A stretch of DNA of 41,308 nucleotides, taken from contig NZ_BMHE01000057.1 of assembly GCF_014640555.1 (NCBI RefSeq), positions 1 through 41,308 on the forward strand. The letters run 5' to 3'. This document shows positions 16,404-23,257 of the stretch, one piece after another. Below the pieces are notes generated by a model. That model saw only the letters and a program-made list of their open reading frames with translations, was not told the DNA's origin and ran no database searches. Positions within the stretch are counted from its first letter, which is position 1, and every line of letters begins with the position of its first letter. The translations under genes were made by a program, and so were the position numbers. This DNA is from Paenibacillus marchantiophytorum. Its GTDB lineage: Bacteria; Bacillota; Bacilli; Paenibacillales; NBRC-103111.

Positions 16404-16691
16404 CTATTTCAAACGAATGAGGTTGCTAACTAAACTCTCGACAATGACATCTCTAATCGAAGCTTGTTCTTCCTCTAGAATGTGAATGATATAGTTTTCT
16501 TTTGGTGTAGAAGCTCTGAATATGATGTGTTCTCGATCTTCCAGAACGACGTCATGCCCACAAGCGCGAAGGCATTGTTCATAATCAGATATCGTGGGCT
16601 GGTGATTCTCCTCTAAGAAAATAATCCCCCTTAACAGAGAACTGCGATCGTGATGGATGACTTTGAAATGAACGGTGATTTCTTTTCTCAT
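16404..16691 (-). CDS. 95-residue protein of unknown function, Fnr-controlled
   Basis: A small soluble protein beginning MRKEITVHFKVIHHDR, with an alternating beta-alpha pattern and no membrane segment. A pair of cysteine/acid features (EQCLRACGHD) lies in the middle. I do not recognise a family. I chose the ATG at 16691 because AAGGAGATGAT gives good spacing; an ATG 12 bases earlier sits directly on the ribosome site. On its strand a perfect TATAAT (16743-16738) stands 21 bases from the Fnr box at 16765, so it is very likely induced by oxygen limitation together with the divergent doxX gene. Confidence 0.75.
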   Translation of the reverse strand: MRKEITVHFKVIHHDRSSLLRGIIFLEENHQPTISDYEQCLRACGHDVVLEDREHIIFRASTPKENYIIHILEEEQASIRDVIVESLVSNLIRLK

Positions 16692-16737
16692 GAATAGAAT
16701 CATCTCCTTGGTTGCGTACTGGATCTATATATCCTTC

Positions 16738-16807
16738 ATTATAAATAAGAAGAATCCGCGAGACTGTGATTTAATTCACATACAACTCATTTTCTCCGTC
16801 CTATAAT
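16738..16807. promoter_or_regulatory. Symmetric divergent Fnr promoter
   Basis: One box, TGTGA-TTTAAT-TCACA (16765-16780), has TATAAT exactly 21 bases away on both sides: 16802-16807 on the plus strand and 16743-16738 on the minus strand. One bound dimer could activate both the DoxX gene and the 95-residue gene. Confidence 0.82.
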
Positions 16808-16838
16808 AAAGGCATAAGATACGAAGGAGATGGTTCAA

Positions 16839-17363
16839 ATGATGAAATGGTTAAGAGGAAACAATTACGCGGCGATCCTGTTGACGATCATTCGATTATA
16901 TGTGGGTTGGGAATGGGCGGTCGCGGGATGGCACAAAATTACGGGGGATAAAGCTTTCGACGCAACAGGCTACTTGAAGGGCGCAATTGCCAAACCTGTT
17001 CTTGAAAGTGGAACGACAGATCTGGTTTATGCGAACTATGTGGCTTTCTTGAAAAACTTCGCGCTGCCCCATATCGGGTGGTTTAATGTCTTAGTTCCTT
17101 GGGGTGAGCTTTTGGTCGGTATCGGTTTACTGATCGGAGCGCTGACTACAGCAGCCGTATTCTTCGGCTTACTGATGAATTTCATGTATATGTTCGCTGG
17201 TACGGTTAGCTCGAATCCATGGTTAGTGCTTCTCGGTTTCTTCATCATAGCAGCAGGCGCAAATGCAGGGAAATTTGGTGTGGATCATCTGATATTGCCT
17301 TACCTGCACAAATGGTTCGATAAGCTCTTGGAACGCTTCCATCTCAAAGCAAAATTGAGATAA
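16839..17363 (+). CDS. DoxX-family membrane protein
   Basis: A 174-residue protein with about four membrane segments. The DoxX family signature is visible as RLYVGWEWAVAGWHKITG at the first segment and as PWGELLVGIGLLIGALT in the second. DoxX-like proteins are membrane components linked to quinone-dependent or thiol redox reactions, but their exact role is unsettled. The ATG at 16839 follows AAGGAG by nine bases; an ATG at 16830 is too near. The C-terminus is basic (HKWFDKLLERFHLKAKLR). Induction under low oxygen is inferred from the Fnr box centred 41.5 bases before the predicted start of transcription. Confidence 0.85.
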   Translation: MMKWLRGNNYAAILLTIIRLYVGWEWAVAGWHKITGDKAFDATGYLKGAIAKPVLESGTTDLVYANYVAFLKNFALPHIGWFNVLVPWGELLVGIGLLIGALTTAAVFFGLLMNFMYMFAGTVSSNPWLVLLGFFIIAAGANAGKFGVDHLILPYLHKWFDKLLERFHLKAKLR

Positions 17364-17395
17364 GAGCCAATCTGCGCCCGCAATTCAATCGTCCA

Positions 17396-17446
17396 AAACC
17401 TGTTCTTTCTACTTCGGCAATTCGGAGGAAAGAACAGGTTTTTTTT
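17396..17446 (+). terminator. Terminator after the DoxX gene
   Basis: AACCTGTTCTTTC pairs with GAAAGAACAGGTT and runs into a six-T tract. The stem is 13 bp, and the loop contains TACTTCGGCAATTCGGAG. Confidence 0.85.
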
Positions 17447-17467
17447 GTGGCGGAATGGTTGCGGATG

Positions 17468-17510
17468 TGTGACATTTTTCACTTACAGGTGTTTGCTTTT
17501 TGACTAAAGT
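17468..17510 (+). promoter_or_regulatory. Fnr box and -10 of the mobA-like/oxidase operon
   Basis: TGTGA-CATTTT-TCACT (17468-17483), then 21 bases, then TAAAGT (17505-17510). The last base of the box differs from the full palindrome. No -35 box is evident. Confidence 0.75.
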
Positions 17511-17542
17511 GGAGGTATCAAGACAGGTTGAAAGGAGAAGTG

Positions 17543-18145
17543 ATGGGTATGCTTTCAGGCGTTATTCTGGCTGGTGGAGCAAACCATACCATGAACGGAG
17601 AATTGACGGCATTGCTTCCGTTTGACGGGAAAGCTCTGATTGTCCGGCAAATTGATCGTATGCGAGAGATCTGTGATGAAATCATTATTGTCACGAATGA
17701 TCCCAAGCCCTATTTGAACAAGGTCGATCGTTCTGTGCGCATTATTACTGATTTTTTCGCAGGTCAGGGTCCTCTTGGGGGAATGCATGCCGCATTATCT
17801 TTGGCGAAGTATGCGTCCGTTTGGATCGTAGGGTGCGATATGCCCTTAATATCCAATAAAGCCGCTCAACTGCTCATGGCCAAAAAGCAAGATGGCTTCG
17901 AAGCGGTTATCCCCATCGTGGCGGGCGAGCCCTATCCCTTGCACGGGATTTATGACCGAGCCTGTGCGGCCCGGATTGCGCCGCTATTTAATCAAGGGAA
18001 GATTAGAGTTTCGGCGATGCTAAACCATGTTATTTGGAGCGAATTAGGGGAGCGATACTTGCTGGATAACGGCATTGACTTGAACTTTGTAGCCAATATC
18101 AAGACGATTGCCGACTATGAGGCCATACAGCACTTAGATAAATAA
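17543..18145 (+). CDS. MobA-like nucleotidyltransferase with altered signature
   Basis: A 200-residue protein of the MobA fold, whose members attach GMP to molybdopterin to make the guanine dinucleotide cofactor. Conserved parts are GVILAGG at the N-terminus, DFFAGQGPLGGMHAAL and VGCDMPLI. The usual LAGGxSxRMGxDK loop, however, reads LAGGANHTMNGELTAL, so the Arg before MG and the nucleotide-binding Lys are both Thr. The ATG at 17543 has AAAGGAG five bases upstream. It precedes the ba3 oxidase genes by 17 bases and shares their Fnr-type promoter, an odd partnership. It may be an active variant, a paralogue with another substrate, or a degenerate copy. Confidence 0.72.
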   Translation: MGMLSGVILAGGANHTMNGELTALLPFDGKALIVRQIDRMREICDEIIIVTNDPKPYLNKVDRSVRIITDFFAGQGPLGGMHAALSLAKYASVWIVGCDMPLISNKAAQLLMAKKQDGFEAVIPIVAGEPYPLHGIYDRACAARIAPLFNQGKIRVSAMLNHVIWSELGERYLLDNGIDLNFVANIKTIADYEAIQHLDK

Positions 18146-18162
18146 GACAGGAGGTGAAGAGG

Positions 18163-18318
18163 ATGGATAGCCGCAATAACGACGTGATAGATAAGGAAAG
18201 GAAACATACAGAACAGGAGCCCATCTTGAGGGGAACGTTCGCCTCGGTTTTGCTCTTAGGACTCTTCTTGCTAGTCAGTTGGGTCATCATATTTGTTCTA
18301 TTTATATCCAGGCAATAA
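18163..18318 (+). CDS. Cytochrome c oxidase subunit IIa (ba3 type)
   Basis: A 51-residue protein with a hydrophilic N-terminus (residues 1-22), the sequence EPILRGTFASVL, and a single membrane helix (about residues 25-47) ending in a short polar tail. In Thermus-type ba3 oxidases a subunit of this size and shape (IIa) packs against subunits I and II. It stands directly before subunits II and I with an AGGAGG ribosome site. The assignment rests on size, topology and position. Confidence 0.78.
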   Translation: MDSRNNDVIDKERKHTEQEPILRGTFASVLLLGLFLLVSWVIIFVLFISRQ

Positions 18319-18358
18319 AGCAGCAAGGCACATTATGTTCTATAAAGGTGGTTAGACC

Positions 18359-18829
18359 ATGCATATCCATAAACTCGAAAAAATTTGGTTAACAATTGGG
18401 ATCGTTATGCTATTTGTATTTCTAGCTGTGTTGGGGGTTTCCGCATTCGCAATGGGCGTCAAGCCGCCAAGTGAGCACCATCATCAGATTGACCCCGCGA
18501 AGGTTCAAGAGACAGCACCCTTTGATAAGCCCGGGCTCCGCCAAATGGATGACCATACGTATGAAGCAGTTATGACAGCTTTTACTTTTGGCTATGCGCC
18601 CGACAAGATGGAGGTCCCTGTGGGAGCGACGATCAACTTCGTCGTGACAAGCCAAGACGTGGTTCACGGCTTTGCCATTCCGGGCACGAACGTCAACATG
18701 ATGATTGTCCCAGGTGAAATCAGCCATGTCAGCCATACATTTACACAGCCAGGCGAGTATTTGATCCTCTGCAATGAATATTGCGGCGGTGCTCATGAAT
18801 ATATGAAAACAACGATTATTGTTAAGTAG
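18359..18829 (+). CDS. ba3-type cytochrome c oxidase subunit II (CuA)
   Basis: A 156-residue protein with one N-terminal membrane anchor (about residues 10-32) and an outward-facing cupredoxin domain. The binuclear CuA ligands are all present: His103 (VVHGF) and the C-terminal Cys138-x3-Cys142-x3-His146-x2-Met149 motif (CNEYCGGAHEYM). The small size and single anchor match the Thermus ba3 subunit II rather than the larger caa3 form, and there is no fused cytochrome c. It accepts electrons from cytochrome c and passes them to subunit I. AAAGGTGG precedes the ATG. Confidence 0.92.
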   Translation: MHIHKLEKIWLTIGIVMLFVFLAVLGVSAFAMGVKPPSEHHHQIDPAKVQETAPFDKPGLRQMDDHTYEAVMTAFTFGYAPDKMEVPVGATINFVVTSQDVVHGFAIPGTNVNMMIVPGEISHVSHTFTQPGEYLILCNEYCGGAHEYMKTTIIVK

Positions 18830-18860
18830 CGGGTAGAAGCGAAGGAAGGTGGAAGACAGC

Positions 18861-20522
18861 ATGAAAATGGGAGATAGGACATTAACTCATACATTTGATC
18901 TCAAGGATGGCAGACTGGTAGTCGCCCATATTCTGGTGGCGTTCATAGCGCTGCTGATCGGCGGTGTGGCAGGACTGCTGCAAACGATGGTGAAGAGCGG
19001 CACGATTCAATTGCCTTATGGCATTGGCTACTACGAGCTATTGACCGCACATGGGGTTCTGATGGCGATTGTGTTTACGACATATTTTATTATTGGTTTT
19101 CTGTATTCGGGCATTTCTTACACGTTAGGGGGCAAACTCCTCCCGATTGTCCATAGAATGGGTTGGGCAGGCTTCGGTTTCATGACAGCAGGTACGGCAC
19201 TTGGAGTTGCGATGGTCTTAACGGGGAAGGCCAGCGTACTGTATACCTTCTATGCGCCACTAAAGGCATCTCCTTACTTCTATATTGGCTTGGCTATGCT
19301 CGTGGTAGGAAGCTGGATCAGTGGCTGGGGTATTTTCTATCAATATAAATATTGGAAAAGGACACATCCAGACAAGTTGTCCCCACTGTTCGCCTTTATG
19401 TCTGTTGTGACCTTCCTAATGTGGCAAATCGCCACAATTGGGGTTGCCGCTGAGGTGTTGATTCAATTGATTCCCTGGTCCTTTGGCTGGGTGGAAACGA
19501 TTAATGTCATGCTTAGCCGCACGTTATTCTGGTACTTCGGGCATCCTCTCGTCTATTTCTGGCTAATGCCCGCTTATATGTGCTGGTATGTCATCATTCC
19601 AAAAATTATCGGAGGCAAAATTTACAGCGATGCGCTTGCCAGACTTTCTTTCATCCTCTTGTTGTTGTTCTCGATTCCTGTCGGTTTTCACCATCAGTTG
19701 ATGGAGCCTGGCATTAGCTCTTTTTGGAAATACTTGCAGGTTGTATTAACGTTTATGGTCGTTGTTCCGTCTTTGATGACGGCTTTCTCCCTATTTGCAA
19801 CCTTTGAATTGCAGGGTCGTGCTTTAGGGGCCAAAGGGCTTTTTGGATGGGTGAAAATGCTGCCATGGAAGGATGTTAGATTCTTCGCGCCGTTCATGGG
19901 GATGCTGATTTTCATACCTGCTGGCGCAGGCGGATTAATCAACGCCAGTAACCAAATGAATGCCGTTGTCCATAACACATTATGGGTGACGGGACATTTT
20001 CACTTAACCGTTGCAACCAGTGTAGCATTGACGTTCTTTGGGATTACGTATTGGCTAATCCCTGCGGTTACCGGACGTGTACTAACAGCCAGAATGAATA
20101 AATTAGGGATTATCCAAACGATCATTTGGTGTGTGGGCATGTTCTTCATGTCGGGTGCGATGCATCTGGTCGGCTTGTTCGGCGCACCGAGACGAACAGC
20201 GTTCACGACGTATGAAGGCAATGCGGATGCGGCGACCTGGATGCCGTATTACGTTTTCATGGCAATCGGCGGAACCGTACTATTCCTCGGGGTGCTGCTT
20301 ATGGTTTATAACTTTTTCGCTCTGCTGCGTGCGCCCAAAGGCGAAACCGAGTATCCCATCGGCGTAGCCATGGAATCTGCGGAGGCAACTCCGGCCTATC
20401 TGGATCGCTGGCGGATCTGGATTACGGTATCGATTCTCTTGATTTTATTTGCCTATTCCATACCGCTCATGGACATGATTGTGAACCCGGCTCCCGGTTC
20501 CAAAGGATTTGTTACTTGGTAG
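18861..20522 (+). CDS. ba3-type cytochrome c oxidase subunit I
   Basis: A 553-residue protein with about 13 membrane helices, the catalytic subunit that reduces oxygen to water and pumps protons. Metal ligands are recognisable: the haem His in LTAHGVLM, the CuB His and cross-linked Tyr in FGHPLVYFW, the paired CuB His in FHHQLMEPG, and the two haem His in VTGHFHLTVATS. The ATG at 18861 has AAGGTGG eight bases before it; a GTG 12 bases upstream lies on that site. B-family ba3 oxidases usually have high oxygen affinity, so control by Fnr through the promoter at 17468 suggests use when oxygen is scarce. Confidence 0.93.
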   Translation: MKMGDRTLTHTFDLKDGRLVVAHILVAFIALLIGGVAGLLQTMVKSGTIQLPYGIGYYELLTAHGVLMAIVFTTYFIIGFLYSGISYTLGGKLLPIVHRMGWAGFGFMTAGTALGVAMVLTGKASVLYTFYAPLKASPYFYIGLAMLVVGSWISGWGIFYQYKYWKRTHPDKLSPLFAFMSVVTFLMWQIATIGVAAEVLIQLIPWSFGWVETINVMLSRTLFWYFGHPLVYFWLMPAYMCWYVIIPKIIGGKIYSDALARLSFILLLLFSIPVGFHHQLMEPGISSFWKYLQVVLTFMVVVPSLMTAFSLFATFELQGRALGAKGLFGWVKMLPWKDVRFFAPFMGMLIFIPAGAGGLINASNQMNAVVHNTLWVTGHFHLTVATSVALTFFGITYWLIPAVTGRVLTARMNKLGIIQTIIWCVGMFFMSGAMHLVGLFGAPRRTAFTTYEGNADAATWMPYYVFMAIGGTVLFLGVLLMVYNFFALLRAPKGETEYPIGVAMESAEATPAYLDRWRIWITVSILLILFAYSIPLMDMIVNPAPGSKGFVTW

Positions 20523-20563
20523 TGATTTTTATCATAGTTGGGGCGCCGGATTAAGTTTAATCT
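20521..20563 (+). promoter_or_regulatory. Degenerate Fnr box before adhE-pflBA
   Basis: AGTGA-TTTTTA-TCATA (20521-20536) differs from TGTGA-N6-TCACA at one base in each half. The -10 TAATCT (20558-20563) falls 21 bases after it, the same spacing as the other Fnr promoters in the window. The spacing supports it more than the sequence does. Confidence 0.5.
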
Positions 20564-20625
20564 AGGGGTATACCAAACAAATCAATGGCTCTACAGCAAC
20601 TAGCAAATAAAGGAGTGAAAGCATC

Positions 20626-23232
20626 ATGACAACCAAAGAAGCGAAAACGAATGAACGGATTTCCGCGCAAGATGAAGTGAACCAACTGGTGGCTAGAGCG
20701 AAGGAAGCGCAGCAGCAATTTCTGAAGTTGGATCAGGAGCAGGTTGACCGCATGATTCAGCAAATGGCCTTAGCGGGCATCGATAGGCACATGGTTCTCG
20801 CCAAATTTGCTGTGGAGGAAACCGGTCGCGGTGTGTATGAAGACAAGATCACGAAAAATTTATTTGCTACAGAGTACATTTACCATAGTATCAAAAATAA
20901 CAAAACGGTTGGCGTAATCGAGGAAAACAAGTATGAGAACTACCGCATGGTAGCCGAACCTGTCGGCATCATTGCCGGGGTGACGCCGGTTACCAATCCG
21001 ACTTCGACGACGATGTTCAAGTCATTGATTGCGACCAAAACGCGCAACCCCATCATCTTCGCGTTCCACCCTTCCGCCCAGCAATCAAGTGCCGCAGCGG
21101 CAGCGACCTTGCTGGAAGCAGCAGTGAAAGCGGGTGCTCCCGAACATTGTATTCAGTGGGTGAAGCATCCCTCTGTGGAAGCAACGCAACTGCTGATGAA
21201 TCATCCCGATGTAGCGCTCGTCCTGGCAACTGGAGGGTCTTCCATGGTGAAGGCAGCGTATAGCACCGGGAAGCCAGCCTTGGGCGTTGGGCCAGGGAAT
21301 GTCCCTTGTTTTATTGAGAAGACAGCCAATTTGCAGCAGGCTGTGAATGACTTGATTTTATCCAAAACCTTTGATAATGGGATGATTTGCGCCTCAGAGC
21401 AGGCTGTCATTATTGAGGAAGCGGTGTACGCAGAAACAAGGAAGCTGATGGCCGATCAGGGCTGCTACTTTCTGAATAAAGAGGAGACGGAAGCCGTCTC
21501 CAAACTAGTTATTAATCCGGAAAAGTGCGCGGTGAATGCCGTTATTGTAGGTCAATCTGCCGTGAAAATCGCCGAGATGGCAGACATTAAAGTGCCTGCG
21601 GCTACGAAAATACTGGTTGCGGAGCTAACCGGCGTCGGAGAGGCTTTCCCTTTATCCGCTGAGAAATTAAGCCCTGTGCTCGCTTGCTACAAAGTGAAGA
21701 ATGCGGAACAAGGCATTGCTCGTGCTGTAGAAGTGGTCAAATTTGGCGGAATGGGTCATTCCTCTGTCATTCATTCCCAGAACGCAGAGGTGATCGAGGC
21801 TTTCTCGAATAAACTGCAAACGGGACGCGTCATCGTCAACTCACCTTCCACTCACGGGGCCATTGGCGACATTTATAATACCAACTTGCCATCTTTGACA
21901 CTTGGCTGTGGTTCCTATGGACATAACTCCACAACTTCCAACGTGAGCGCTGTAAATCTGATCAATGTGAAGCGGGTTGCTTATCGCACGGTCAATATGC
22001 AGTGGTTCAAGATACCTCCAAAGATTTATTTCGAAAAAGGCGCTACACAGTATTTGGAGAAGATGCCTGACATTACACGGGTCATGATCGTCACGGACCC
22101 AATGATGGTGAAGCTTGGCTATGTCGAACGGGTTGAATATTATCTTCGCAAAAGACAACTGCCGGTTTACATCGAAGTGTTCTCGGACGTGGAACCAGAT
22201 CCATCCGTCGAAACCGTGGAACGCGGCCGGGCCCAAATGGCTAGCTTCCAGCCGGACTGCATTATTGCCCTAGGCGGCGGATCACCGATGGATGCGGCCA
22301 AGGCGATGTGGTTGTTCTATGAATACCCGGATACTAGCTTTGATGCTTTGAAGCAAAAGTTCATGGATATTCGCAAACGGGTGTACAAATATCCGCGTCT
22401 GGGGCGCAAAGCCAAATTCGTCGCGATTCCCACGACTTCGGGCACAGGCTCGGAAGTGACGTCATTCGCCGTCATTACAGACAAGGAAAAAGGCAATACG
22501 AAGTATCCGCTAGCCGATTATGAGCTTACGCCGGACGTTGCCATCATCGATCCTGATTATGTGTACAGCTTGCCTAAGACGGCAGTAGCCGACACGGGAA
22601 TGGATGTCCTGACTCATGCCATTGAAGCCTATGTATCGGTTATGGCGAACGATTATTCCGATGGGTTGGCCATGAAAGCCATTCAACTCGTGTTCCAGAA
22701 CTTGGAGAAATCGTTTGCGACAGCAGATCCGATTGCTCGGGAGAAGATGCATAACGCTTCAACGATCGCGGGCATGGCTTTTGCGAATGCCTTCCTCGGT
22801 ATTAATCACAGCTTGGCGCATAAATGGGGCGGCGAATACCACACCGCGCATGGCCGTACCAATGCGATTTTGATGCCGCATGTCATTCGCTATAACGCGC
22901 AAAAACCGACCAAGTTCACTTCATTCCCGAAATATGATCATTTCATCGCAGATCAGCGCTATGCCGAAATTGCCCGTATGTTGGGCCTTCCGGCCAAAAC
23001 GACCGAAGAAGGCGTGAACAGCCTGATCGAAGCTATCCGCAAGCTGAACCAAATTCTAGGCATTCCTGAGAAATTTCAGGATTTGGGATTCCCTGCGGAA
23101 CAATTCGAGAAGCGGGTAGATTATTTAGCGGATCGGGCATTTGAAGATCAATGTACAACAGCCAATCCGCGGATGCCGCTGGTAACAGAGTTGGCTGACG
23201 TTTATCGCAATGCTTTTTACGGAAAGTTTTAA
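20626..23232 (+). CDS. adhE: Bifunctional acetaldehyde-CoA/alcohol dehydrogenase
   Basis: An 868-residue fusion enzyme that reduces acetyl-CoA to acetaldehyde and then to ethanol, oxidising two NADH per acetyl-CoA. The N-terminal aldehyde dehydrogenase domain (about 1-440) carries the catalytic Cys in NGMICASEQ. The C-terminal iron-dependent alcohol dehydrogenase domain (about 460-868) has GGGSPMDAAK for NAD and the metal-binding run DTGMDVLTHAIEAY with NHSLAHKWGG and HTAHGRTNA. The length matches E. coli AdhE (about 890). The start follows AAAGGAG. It stands 25 bases before pflB, so the fermentation enzymes form one operon. Confidence 0.95.
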   Translation: MTTKEAKTNERISAQDEVNQLVARAKEAQQQFLKLDQEQVDRMIQQMALAGIDRHMVLAKFAVEETGRGVYEDKITKNLFATEYIYHSIKNNKTVGVIEENKYENYRMVAEPVGIIAGVTPVTNPTSTTMFKSLIATKTRNPIIFAFHPSAQQSSAAAAATLLEAAVKAGAPEHCIQWVKHPSVEATQLLMNHPDVALVLATGGSSMVKAAYSTGKPALGVGPGNVPCFIEKTANLQQAVNDLILSKTFDNGMICASEQAVIIEEAVYAETRKLMADQGCYFLNKEETEAVSKLVINPEKCAVNAVIVGQSAVKIAEMADIKVPAATKILVAELTGVGEAFPLSAEKLSPVLACYKVKNAEQGIARAVEVVKFGGMGHSSVIHSQNAEVIEAFSNKLQTGRVIVNSPSTHGAIGDIYNTNLPSLTLGCGSYGHNSTTSNVSAVNLINVKRVAYRTVNMQWFKIPPKIYFEKGATQYLEKMPDITRVMIVTDPMMVKLGYVERVEYYLRKRQLPVYIEVFSDVEPDPSVETVERGRAQMASFQPDCIIALGGGSPMDAAKAMWLFYEYPDTSFDALKQKFMDIRKRVYKYPRLGRKAKFVAIPTTSGTGSEVTSFAVITDKEKGNTKYPLADYELTPDVAIIDPDYVYSLPKTAVADTGMDVLTHAIEAYVSVMANDYSDGLAMKAIQLVFQNLEKSFATADPIAREKMHNASTIAGMAFANAFLGINHSLAHKWGGEYHTAHGRTNAILMPHVIRYNAQKPTKFTSFPKYDHFIADQRYAEIARMLGLPAKTTEEGVNSLIEAIRKLNQILGIPEKFQDLGFPAEQFEKRVDYLADRAFEDQCTTANPRMPLVTELADVYRNAFYGKF

Positions 23233-23257
23233 TCGCGATTTCGAAGGAGGCACCATC

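Noticed and set aside
20626..20763. Minus-strand frames inside adhE, pflB and other large genes
   Set aside because: They are antisense shadows in genes with strong codon bias. None has a ribosome site or a recognisable product.
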